A DNA stretch of 64,000 nucleotides from Eimeria necatrix. Its lineage: Eukaryota > Apicomplexa > Conoidasida > Eucoccidiorida > Eimeriidae. Where the stretch lies: the NCBI RefSeq assembly GCF_000499385.1, contig NW_013654618.1:1-64000 (forward strand), read 5' to 3'. A program made the translations under genes and the position numbers. The notes beneath the pieces were generated by a model. The model was not told the DNA's origin. It saw only the letters and a list, made by a program, of their open reading frames with translations, and did not search any database. This document shows, one piece after another, positions 11,289-22,200 of this stretch (position 1 is the first letter of the stretch; each line of letters starts with the position of its first letter).

Positions 11289-13168
11289 ATGAGAATGCAG
11301 CGAAGTGAATCCGTGCAGCAGGGGATTTCCCCCCCGCCTACGTCCAGTGTTGCAGGTCAACCTTCAAGTTTCCCTGCTCCGCCTGGGGGGTTGGCGGCGC
11401 CTGTAGAGGCCGAATGTAAGGCTGTTCGAATCTGTATTGTGGAGCTTCCCCCATGTAATTGACTCACCGAAACGCGAACAATGTACTTCTCCAAATGGCG
11501 CGCATTTACGCTCCTCTGTGCGTCCAATTAACCCGGCCCACTAACTGTTTGTTTGCCTTATTCAGTGCAAAATCAGATGTCTCTCTCGAAGCAGACACCG
11601 TATCAAAGGATGCAATCGGGCTTTTCTCGAGGAGATACAGCAATCCTTCTTGGTCAGAGGGACTTCGCGGCAACACTAAATCGAGGAGGTAGGGTACAGG
11701 AGCCTACTATAAATGTAGACGCCTCTATAGCCACGCCACTTGCCACTTGCATGCGTTGGAAGTGGCATAGGACACACGCCATGGCTTCAAAAGCATAGTT
11801 ACTCAGAGAGTGTCGTTAGCTGATCTTGCCAGATAACGCATTGCCGCTTGCACGGAACACCTTCAGCAACTCCGTAATAGTAGGTCGCATTCTAAACTTT
11901 ATCAACTGCCCTGTGAGCTTAGGGGCTGCCCGGCTCTGAACAGTTAAGGGAGCTGGCTTTTGGTCTGCTTCGCTCCAGAATACTCGCTGTTCTTCTTCAA
12001 TGCTAAGCTTGCATGAACCAAGAAGTGGTGATTCAATCCATAGATTCAGCTTACAACTGATTAAATCGTGTGCAGTGATCTTGCATTTATAAGAGGAAGA
12101 GTACTTTGATTCCCCTTGCTTCTTCTAAGATCTGTAGCCACTTCTGTTTCCACATCAAACTACGGACTGACAGAGCGTTGTGGACTTTTGTTCAGGTCCT
12201 TCAGTCGATACGAGAACCCAGCGGGGACAGTCCGCGGTTTCCCAAATGTTTTTGCCTGCGCCATCATCCGAAGAATGTAATCCTCCTTGGATTTTCCTTT
12301 CACCGTGTTAAGACGAAGTAGCACAGCCATTCAGACAACTCGCCTCTAGCTTGATGCTTAGCTTTTTCTGTTTTCTGCTTTGATTTCGCTTTTCGATACA
12401 GGCTCGGAATTCCCTGGAGCAGATGGACCCATAGATGACAACCAAGAAGCATTGAGCAAAAGGCATGTTCGTATGCTCTATGTTATATTTTGTGCCCAGA
12501 AATTCTTCTGCGAGCTTCTCGGCACCCTATTCCTTGTGACCTCCATTGCACTCGCAGAAAAGGGGAGCCACTCAATTTTTTCACCTTGTTCAGTGTCGGC
12601 TGTGGTTTACGTTCTGACATTCTTGTTCGTGCCTATTAGCGGCGCTCATTTTAATCCCGCAGTTTCAACTGCAATGTTTGTGACGTCTAAGCACTTCCGC
12701 GCATTTGAATACATCGCATATTTCTTCTGTCAGTTGGTTGGGGGTACTTGTGGAGCCTTAATAGGATGGGCAATCATGGGGGAGCCCCTTGAAGTTCTTC
12801 CGCTTGATCCTGGCGCATCTTCAGCTCGTTCAATATTTCATGAGGTTATTCCGACGATCTTGCTCATCTATACCTGCCTCGTTCTCACTTTCGCAACAAG
12901 TGCAGGGGATGTTAGCCTTGTCACCATTCCCTTGACAGCAGCGATGGTCGTATTGTTTGGCGGTATTGCTGGGGCAACGATGAACCCTGCCGTAGCAACG
13001 GGTATATACATGTCCCACCTAATTTTCGGAAAGCGCCACACCATTACCCGTGAACTTCTCATAGGTCTCCTCTGTCCGTTCCTGGGAGCGTTTCTGTCTG
13101 TCATTGGCTTTGTAGTCACCCATGCATACACGCATCCTCTCGAACTTCGGTTTATTCATTTTTCCTGA
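11289..13168 (+). CDS. Aquaporin, TIP-like (tonoplast-type) channel
   Basis: Three exons (11289-11415, 11566-11688, 12402-13168) give 338 aa; phases 1 and 1 agree. ATG 11289 is the first in frame after a stop. Residues 1-83 form a cytosolic N-terminus that includes the shared exon-2 module. The pore domain in exon 3 has about six hydrophobic helices and both half-helix motifs: SGAHFNPAVS (Asn near 168) and AGATMNPAVATG (Asn near 278). The family conducts water and often glycerol, urea or ammonia. The residue after the second NPA, normally the Arg of the aromatic/Arg filter, is Val, as in plant TIP1 aquaporins. Toxoplasma has a TIP-like aquaporin in its plant-like vacuole; a vacuolar site here is inference. 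Tandem to the 8.1-9.4 kb gene. Confidence 0.92.
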
Positions 13169-14089
13169 AGACCGTAAGGAGCCCATGATGCTGTGTGTGT
13201 CGACCAATATCTGAAGCTGCTAAATAGGACTCCGTTATTGCAGCTGCGCACAGATTGCTGCAAGCCTTCCATTTAGAAGATGTACAGGCCTGCAGGACGT
13301 GGCCTGACCATGCCTCTTCGCCGTTTTTTGGGGAATTGGCAGTAGTACCAGATTGGAGTGGATTTCTGTGCACCCACTTCACTGCCCACCAAATGTGGCA
13401 GGAGACCCCGAAAATTAAGCAAGAAACCGATGTAACAACTTTCGGGAAAACATGCATAGCAAGCACACTTGCATCCCTGTATATGCATGTTGCCCCGTTG
13501 AGGACGCAGGGGTGTGCATTCAAACTATCGTTCCCCGAAGAAACCCACTAAAGTTCGTGCGTGGCCTACAAGAACAGGGCATGCAGTTCCAGTGCCTCTG
13601 TACGCAATCTGCCCACTAGAAACACGAAACAGCTCTCAAATTTAGTTCCAAGGCGTGCAGACGTGGTCTGTCGCAGTATATCCTACAGAACAAAGTGGTT
13701 TTGACTTAAGCACCGCCAATTCCTCTGGTGCGCAAGGGTAGCAATAGTGCGTACCTCCAGCTACTGTACTCGACGAGCGTGCTACATGGCATGTATAAGT
13801 GAAGCAAGCGCTTGCTTTAACATGCTACAATCCAGTGGCAAGCTGGTCTTGTTTACCAAAAGATTCGCTGTCACCGAGACGCGGTTTCAAATGCCACCGG
13901 TTTCGGTCATCTTTCTAGCTAGCCTTTCAAGGAGCTTATTGATCTCAGCTGCGCAGAACCAGCCTGCGCCTCGGAGTCTGGCTATGGATACGCTGCAGCT
14001 CACACGTACTCACGCACTGTCCGGTGCCAATTTATCTACATCGATTCACATGAGAAACTTCGTGGAGATCAACACGCAGTTATACTGAG
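13169..14089. other. Intergenic region between convergent aquaporin and SLBP genes
   Basis: Presumed 3' flanks of both genes. A 113-codon plus-strand ORF at 13747-14088 ends just before the SLBP stop codon. It shows no motif, and I do not call it. Confidence 0.45.
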
Positions 14090-15454
14090 CTACAGTCCTG
14101 CCCGTTCACACTCCTTGTTGAAAGCCAAAATCGCTTCCAGACCCTGCTGATCAGATATGCCACTAGGCGATGTATCGGGGTCGTTTTCTGCTTTCGCCAT
14201 AGACGAAGCTGCGCTTTGCGCCTCGCATGGGGACGGTGTGCCAGTCGAAGACTCATCCCCAACCGCGTCATATTGGTGGAGCTGCTTTCTCCATTTTTGA
14301 TATGCACGTTGGAACTGAGCTTTGCTGCATCGCAACTTAGCATCTGGGGTCATCGGATCTCCCTCTGATCGGCGCTCCGTCCCCACTTGCTTCAGGAAGT
14401 TGCGGTAGCCAGCAGTCGCCTTCCCGATAGCTATATCCTTCATCCTTGCGCACTCACGCCGATGCCATTCTTCTTCATCTTCTTTCTCCTGCTTTTCCTT
14501 GCTGCTGTTGGCCATTGCCTGTTGCTTCTGGACCGCCTGTGGATGCAGTAAGCCGGGTAACGGAGCGGCTGTCCCTGGCGGCAGTCCAACCGGCATGAAC
14601 ATGGGGGAAACAAGACCTGGCAACTGCAAGAAGGCCGGGGCTCCCATCTGCAGCAACAGCCCCGTATTTGGTGGACCCTCAACTGTCTTGCGGGTCCCAC
14701 CAGATCGGCGCCGATCCGTCCCCCTAGCGCTACGCCTTTTCCCCCGTTGCCCATGTGAAACAAATGCAGGGTCGAAACTGGAGCTTTGCTCCGCACAATC
14801 TGCAGATCGGCGACCGTAAGTGGACTTGCGTCTCTTGCTCTGAGGAACGCGGTTAGCTGTCCCTTCCTGAGGAGCCGGGGCAGATCCATCTTGCGCGGGA
14901 GCCTCCGAGCTTTGAATAACTGCGCTCGTACCTCCGTCAGGTGCTCCTGAAGTCCTCCTATTCCTCTTGGCTGGTGTTAGCGTCGCTGACTTGAGCAATT
15001 CACTGGCCACGTTTCCCTCTCGTCTGCCAGGACATGAAATATTCTCACTGCCACTCGCACTGGTCCCCTCGTTTGGAGCGCTCACGAGTAGCCCCCTGAA
15101 CCCAGGCATCTTTTCAGCGGGCGCGTCCTCATCGGGACTCGCTTTGCTTGAAGCGGGCTTGTCCGAGGGACATGCAGCCGGCACATGGTCTGCACCATGG
15201 CAAGCGACAGTTCCGTTTTTGCTTGAATCATCTGCACCCAGAGCTGCGGCCTCCAGGAAATACTGATTCATCCCTGCCTGGCTATTTTCGAACTCCGGGA
15301 GAGCAGCAGCCGCGTCTGGTGCATATGACTGGTCTGCTTGCTCTGCTTGTAGCAATAGTGCTGCCTGTGCAGTGCTCCCAGGGAGTGTTTTGCTCCTGCT
15401 AAAGGACTCAGTAGACATGTCTGCCCACCGAATCCCCGCGCGGAAGGCCGCCAT
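14090..15454 (-). CDS. SLBP: Histone RNA hairpin-binding protein (SLBP family)
   Basis: One uninterrupted exon of 454 aa. The start at 15454 has an excellent context (AAGATGGCGG) with an in-frame stop just upstream. The first ~330 residues are low-complexity, Ser/Ala/Pro-rich with basic patches (SKRRKSTYGRR, KRRSARGTDRRR), suggesting nuclear localisation. Residues ~332-396 match the SLBP RNA-binding domain in spacing: KDIAIGKATAGYRNFLKQV (family: I-x-GK-T-x-Y-x-x-Y/F), GDPMTPDAKLRCSKAQF (family TPNK block with its phospho-Thr) and QKWRKQLHQYD (family W-K/R-x-x-LH-x-W/Y-D). SLBP binds the 3' stem-loop of replication-dependent histone mRNAs for processing and translation. The animal TPNK is TPDA here. 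A short Ser/Thr-rich tail follows. Confidence 0.82.
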   Translation of the reverse strand: MAAFRAGIRWADMSTESFSRSKTLPGSTAQAALLLQAEQADQSYAPDAAAALPEFENSQAGMNQYFLEAAALGADDSSKNGTVACHGADHVPAACPSDKPASSKASPDEDAPAEKMPGFRGLLVSAPNEGTSASGSENISCPGRREGNVASELLKSATLTPAKRNRRTSGAPDGGTSAVIQSSEAPAQDGSAPAPQEGTANRVPQSKRRKSTYGRRSADCAEQSSSFDPAFVSHGQRGKRRSARGTDRRRSGGTRKTVEGPPNTGLLLQMGAPAFLQLPGLVSPMFMPVGLPPGTAAPLPGLLHPQAVQKQQAMANSSKEKQEKEDEEEWHRRECARMKDIAIGKATAGYRNFLKQVGTERRSEGDPMTPDAKLRCSKAQFQRAYQKWRKQLHQYDAVGDESSTGTPSPCEAQSAASSMAKAENDPDTSPSGISDQQGLEAILAFNKECERAGL

Positions 15455-18400
15455 CTTCAGACCTGGGAACAAGGGTCAAACTCGAAGAGTAAGAATTTCG
15501 CACTAGCCGTGCCGCTGTTTCTGTGGAGCGTTATACAAAATGCCAGTGCTTTGTTCATAAGGCACACCTGCAGACTACGCTCAGAAAAGCCGTATGCCGA
15601 TTCGCCCAATTGCTCTAAATCCAGCAGGAGGCGAGAAAAGGAGAAGACTGAGCTACCTGGGTAACTGACAGTGTACGAAAAAACAAAGCCCACGACGGGC
15701 TCAATGCTGCGTCGTATGCCCTGCGGCAACGCAGCGCATCCTTCGACTTTTTAGTAAAGGCTCATATTTCATGGCTACGATTTTCAATAAGACAAGCTGA
15801 CCAGCGAGCTTGGACGTACGTCTGCTTTGTTAGACAACCCAAGCACCGCTCACGTCTACCCACCCATCCCCAGTGCCAGGTTAAAATTACTCTTCTTCAG
15901 CAGCCTCTGGGCCTCCTAACGACTGCCTGGTGCGCTCAACAAGCAGTGTTCGATGCGGCGTGCACCACTTTCCTCCCTACCTTCAAGCCGAGGATGGGCT
16001 CTGTTGGCTGTGCGCGGCGAGAAGCGGTCAGTACCCAGCACAAGAATTGACTGAAAAAGAGTAGCCAAGTTCGTCAATTGAAAAGCAATTTCCGAAGCAA
16101 AGTGCCCCTTCTAGTCCTGCCAAGCCGGAACGTCGGTTTTGGCAGTCACAGTTGTCTGTTGGTTTCCCAGGGTGGCTCCACATGAGTTTCCAGCACGCCA
16201 GACTGAAATGTTAGCTCGGAAGGGGGCTCGAATATAATGCAGGCTTACAAGACAACTCTGCACAGCTGGAGATAAAGGAGCTATACCCTCAATGTTTGCT
16301 TAGGGACAGTAGTTGCACCCTAAAAGCAGCGTCAAAGAGCACTGTCAGATTAAGGAAACAAGAGTAGGAGACGCCAGAGCGGGCCGACACCGGGCAGCGC
16401 TTCAACAAAGTGAGTGTGAGGAATGTCCTCGTGTCATTTAAATGCTGTTTTCCCACACAGAGTGCACCGGTGCTCTTCAGCATAACGAATGGGTGGGTGT
16501 ACACCCTCCCCATGCCGGCCTGGCGGGGGCCGAAAGAGAATCCTACATTCTAGATTAAAAATCCCGATTGCTGTGAAATTGGGGGCAATTACTTATCTTT
16601 TTACGTCTTCATTGTCCGCCTTTCTTTTCATTTGAGTAGGCTGGGGAGCATTTTCATGGTTATGTCCCCCGAATCCAGTCCCTGAGTGGTGGTGTTGCAG
16701 TCGCCCTAGTAGTAAGTTGGTTCCTGCGTGTGCTGCATTAGTGTGCATGCATTCAAAAAAACAAGGAAATATTCTGCTGCTGGGTTACATGAATGCCAGC
16801 CCGCTCACTGCCTCCTCCAGTTTTCGCAGCATCGTCGTTCACCTGGTTGCTTTTACTCTACTTGCTCCGCTCTTTTAAGCTGTAAGCACGTTCCACTTAG
16901 TATGTTACTCTACTGAGAAATGCATTCATAAAGGCAAAGAAGACGGTTCCAACTATTTATTCTGTTACTGAGCCAAATTTGAAGTAAGGCCATGGGAGTT
17001 CGCATCCAGAGGCGCTGAGGAAGTGCGGTGTGAACTGCGAGTATATTTATATATTGTTGTTGCATTTGGCAGCAAGCAAGAGAATTTAACTAGTCGCTTC
17101 ATGGGGCAACATTAGGTATATTACTGTGTCGTTTGAACTCGCCACTCAAATGAGAAAGACAGTTTTCTGGGCATTTGGGAAAACCAAGCAGCACTGGAGC
17201 CAGACAATGCAGCCTTGTTCAGTACCTTGGAGCCAAAGTTCTGGGGGACACTTGTGATGTTACGCATGACGAGTAGGCAATAATCAGTGGCCCCGGGAGG
17301 CAATAGACACTGCTACATTCAGCATAGGACACACTTAGGGAGATCTTTGGAGCAGCTCGCACACAAACATAGGCAGCTAAGGTCTACCCCAACGGGGGAA
17401 AGAAGGACTGACACTGGAGTAACCAAGCTCTAGCGGTCCAAGCGTACTTGGCAATGATATACTTAAGGTAGCCATGGAATTACATAGGCATTTGCGCGTC
17501 TATTTGGGTATCCAGAAACGTCCCTACTAGCTCCCGGTAAAGAGAAGTCTTCTTCGGAGCTTGCGGCGAATTGTCCCCGTCAGGCCCTCAATTCTCAAAA
17601 TAACCTGATTTGTATATCGCAAATGCCCATTTCCCAAGGTGATGGCATCTGTGTTTCGAGCAGTCAGCTTTGTAACCTCAGGTGATTAGTGCATTGTTCC
17701 TGTTTTATCCTAGATTTCAGTGAGGCCTGCGAATTGTACAGTGCTAGGCCTATGGTTCTAAGCTACTGCTCGTGCGACAATAATTTACCCTAGTGCAGCG
17801 CCGTCGCCAGAAGCTCAGCACTTCGCCGCATGGCAACTCGCATATTCTTCAGCCTACACACTGAAGGGGAATAGTGCGAATTTTTTAAAGGTACATGCAC
17901 GAAGCCCAACATGCCAACAGTCCAAATAGACGACTATCTTCCTTCGATTTCCACACTGGTACCAACCAATATCGGCGTTTGCCTTCCTTCTGCAGGGCCA
18001 AGCTGCTGCAGGTTTCTGGCCTTGGGCAGTTTTCGTAGCATTGACTCATGTGTTTTAAACGTAGTTTGAGCCCGACCACTCTAGGAGCTTGTTCATCACG
18101 CAAACGCGAGCTGGAAATTTCGTCCCCTTATTGTCGCCTTGCAGCAGCCCCATGCAACCTCGCTTAAATGGCCACTGTGGCTATCTACCATCCACGCGTC
18201 ATTTGTCGTGCAAAAAATGGCCTCCATTTCAGGCTGTTACTTTGCACTAATCTGTGAATGAGCGACGAACTACAACCCCACAGTGACAAATATTATCCAG
18301 GTACTCCTCCTGGGATCGGCATCCAGATGCGCCACCTGCGTCTCCTTGCGCCTTTTTCAGATAGTGTAATTTCTCTTAAGTAGAAATAAGATTGTTCATG

Positions 18401-19259
18401 ACATGAAAAAGCGTCGTCTTCTCTGATTCAGATAGCGACGAGGCTCCACAGCCACAGCGACAATAAAAAATATTAGTTCGTGCCTTAGATGGGTGAAGCT
18501 CAACCCCTAGGATGCGTCACAAGGAAGCTCTGTCTCTCACTTGTCGTGAGCCAATAGAACATGTTTATATGTGCGCACTAAACCTCGGCTCTGGCGGTGT
18601 GCAAGCGTCTGACACTTTCGCTTTCGAGGCGGGGCGAGTCTTAGCGCAGGAAAGAAAAGAAGATTTCTCGTCGTAACGTTCTCAAGAAGCATTTTAAATG
18701 TCTTTGTGTGAGCAGAACCTGACGGGAGTATCTCACAGCAAGAGAGCACTGCACAGCGTTGAACCGAAGAGAGAAGAGTGTTCTTTTCCTTTGGAGCCTA
18801 GGCGCTGACCCACTGCTCAGCCAGAAGGTATCTTCTCCAGCCTGGCTCTGATCAGGCGCTGTCAGGACGCTAAAGCTGCGGTGGCCGGAACTCTCTAAGG
18901 GAGAAGAGGCTGCACCTGAAATGTGGCCACCCCATCTGTACCAATGTGCATTGCAAAGAAGCTTTAAAACTGCTCGAGAAAGGCACACTTATTGCGATGG
19001 TGGCATTCCAGATGTAAGTGAGATGTTCCTAATGTAAGAGAGGTAAGAGTGTGCGGTTGTCTAGGCCCTGCAGTCTCAAGCCAAATCCGGGGCTTTCGGC
19101 TGGCAACAATGCTTTAGCGAACGGGGGACTCCGTGTATGGTCATGCGGTTCGCTGTTAAGAAGAGAGCCTAGCTTTATTTCGACTCCATTTCAATGGAAT
19201 TTCACTTGAACAAATGCCTCTTTTCAATTAAACAATTGAATGGAGTGTAAGACGAGAGG
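15455..19259. other. Gene-poor stretch, no supported gene
   Basis: All frames carry frequent stops, and ORFs stay below about 115 codons with no recognisable domains. It runs from the SLBP 5' flank to the integrase end of the retroelement relic. I looked in it for a chromodomain or LTR belonging to that element and could not identify either. Some of this DNA may be further decayed element. Confidence 0.45.
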
Positions 19260-22200
19260 TTAAATGTTGTCAATTTCAAGATCAGTGGACGTACGGGGTA
19301 CCTGACCTATCGCTACATCGGAAGGTAAGGGCTCCTGTAATAATTTACTTGTCACATAGTTTGCAGGCTCAAGACCACGAAGTAAGTGCTCCTGTAACCA
19401 CTTTTCCGATTGAATGTATGGGGGAAGCATCCGCTCCACCATGCGAGTAATGCGTTCAGTCTGTCCGCTTTGGACTGACAGGTAAAGGATACAGAAAGCT
19501 TAATAAGAGAATGTGTTCAGAGCTGTTGTGGAGGAACCGATTGGAAAAGGTCTCGGGAAAAAGATAGGAGCTCCAGGAAAGTCACGGTAGCGGAGAAAAA
19601 TGTCAGCAAACACGTTGATGACGTAGTGCGTAGCTCTACAATATTGCACCAGTACAACGATATAAGGTTGTAGCATTTACCATTTTACAAGAGAAACATT
19701 ATTAGGGAGGTTAGAGCTAGAGAAACCTGACTCTTGCAGCAGACTGGGCTTAGGGTGCTCTGCTGGAGGCCATGGGTTGGGACTAGCTGTGGAGCGCAGG
19801 CACTACAGTGGTTCCCCAGTGGACTACACTAGCTATCAGCTGGGCAGCGTGCGGGGGCACACGCATACCGACAGTCGCCGAAGGCGTTGGGGAGGCCAGA
19901 CATAATTCATGTTTATAGGGCCAATTTGGTTTTTCTCGTCCTTACTGGATTGTGCGTTCCTATGTAGCGACAATGAAAACCCAGGCAGGAGTGTGGTGTG
20001 GATGGGCTCACTACAGACGGTGTCTGCTAGTGTAGTCGTCTTCGTGGGAATGGAATAAAGCACCTTGCAAGAGAGTCAATGAACATTCTTATGGAGCCAT
20101 GAATGGAAGCAATGAGAAGCTGGTAGTAACACAGAGACTATCAGTGCCCTACAGCAGTAAAAGGATTAGACTGCCCTGGTGAAGGGCTAGAAGCCCCTAG
20201 TCGACACTACGCAATGGAACTGAAACTCTATGTATTCCGTCCTGTAAACAAGCATGGCGGGATGATATTGTTTTAATTTGGAGAACAGAATGCCTGCTTC
20301 TTTCTGGTCTGGCCAGTAGTCACAAGATCATTTGGGACATAGGGTAGTATTTAAGTAACTTGAAAAACCGTAGAACATAAGTGTTCTCCGTGCTGTGGAA
20401 GAAGACCAAAAGCCAAGGGCATCTAAAAAGAGAGGCACTCAGGCAATGACGAAACTTCACTCGTGCAGCTAAATCAGCTTGGCATGCTGAGATTTCTCGG
20501 GGCTCATGAAGTACTTGGCGCTTGGCATTGGCTAAAATTCAAGCTTGTGGAGAAACGGGACGATTGGTTCGAAGTTCCAGCATTCAGTGTGGTAGTTCAG
20601 GGGCCAGGCCTACGCAGGGCAACATGAGAGGAAACATACAGTGAAAGTAGAAACAAATTCGGGCTGCCATCAAGTTTACACGCATCATATGTCGTGGTAG
20701 TAAGTGTTGGCAGTGGCTGGTGAGGCGGTCAATGCGAACATACAGGTCAGCTCGCCACCATAACGTCACGTCACCAGAGTCCACGGCTGATTTAATGCTG
20801 TTGAGGTCGCCACATTACAGATTCCCACGAATATAATAGCCGTTAGGAAGTAGCTGCAATACAAGGCATTCCGCCCGGTTAAGGCTGCGCAACGTCTTGA
20901 GAATGCCTTGGCAACCCGGTAACCACTGAATCTGCTCAGCTTCTATGTAAGCAGCCGTTAGATCCCGTAACTCCGCTACTAGCTTACGCCGTCGAACTCT
21001 GCAATGAACTAAAGCTTTGAACGCGTTCAGCCACCGTGTGTGGGTGAACGTGATACTTCGTGCAAGCCGCAGTAGCTCAGCGTACTAAGTGAAGCCGTTT
21101 CTACAGTGCTGTGACTATGTCTCCTAGTACTCCGTCAGATGTCGAATATTTTTGTTGCGTTGGTTTCACGACCTGGCTATGGAACCAATGGGTCTTTGCT
21201 TTTTCACGATGGCTGCGCCTATGCGATAGCACAACGTGGCGGCGTGCAGCTTAGAAGGCTTCGTGGTCTCGAGAATTTGTGCAATCGCCTCGTCGATGAA
21301 GTACCCCTTAAACCTTCATACTTCACGAGTGTGAAACTCTTGCTGGAAATTAAGAAGACGCCATTCCGGGAGAGGGCAAAGGGAGTATAAGCTAAATGGA
21401 CTAGCTCCGAAGTAAAACATTCCAGATGAGGACGAAAAGATGGTCAGCAAAATCGAGATGTTTCCGCCGCTTGTGTATGCAGTAATAGTTCAACGTACCC
21501 AAAAAAATAGCTTCCCTAATTCTCGTTCATCAGAATGTCGTCGCTTTACTAATTGGCTGTCAGCTATCAGTGGCTGGTTATGTACTTAGATACCCTCTGC
21601 GCTACTAGCATAACCAAAGTAGCCCGCTTCGCAAACTTACAGCTGCCCAACTTGCAGCAAAAGTAATGCTTACCGTAAATGCAAAGAACAATCCTCCGTA
21701 GGTCAGCGCGTGGAGGAGGTTCAGTGCTATTAATAGGCGCACCGCTTAGGTATGCTGCAAAAGTCTGCCTCTGTAACGGATGGAAGTACGTTTTGGCACT
21801 GGCTGAAAGAGCAGCCCGGGCAACTCCAAAACTGAAATGCACTACTTTCTTGTTACTTAGCAACAAAACCCAGCAAAAAATCCTTCTCGGCTTTGCAAAT
21901 CTGATGGGAGCCAGCATTTTAACCAGCTCACGACCAAGGGAAAGGTGAAAGACTGCTTCCCATTCAATCTCAGGCAAGCCTTTAACTCCTCCTGGACTCT
22001 ACGCCATAGCTTGAATAGAAAACATGGGTATTCAGGGGATCACGCGAGTACCTAATGCTTGAGAATTCATCACAACGAAGAAGCTGCCATATCAACTTCC
22101 ACTGATGATTTTTGGGTCACTTCTTGATAATTAGGTAGCGCTAATTCACCTGTCTGCTGGCATCTTACCTATCTTTTGTTTGTAAGAGCTCAGCTGATCA

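Noticed and set aside
14499..15402. Plus-strand ORFs opposite SLBP
   Set aside because: Shadows of the SLBP frame, with Gly/Pro/Cys-rich composition and no motifs.
20560..20585. GGTTCGAAGTTC, another B-box-like string
   Set aside because: No A box or acceptor stem upstream; it lies inside the retroelement relic.
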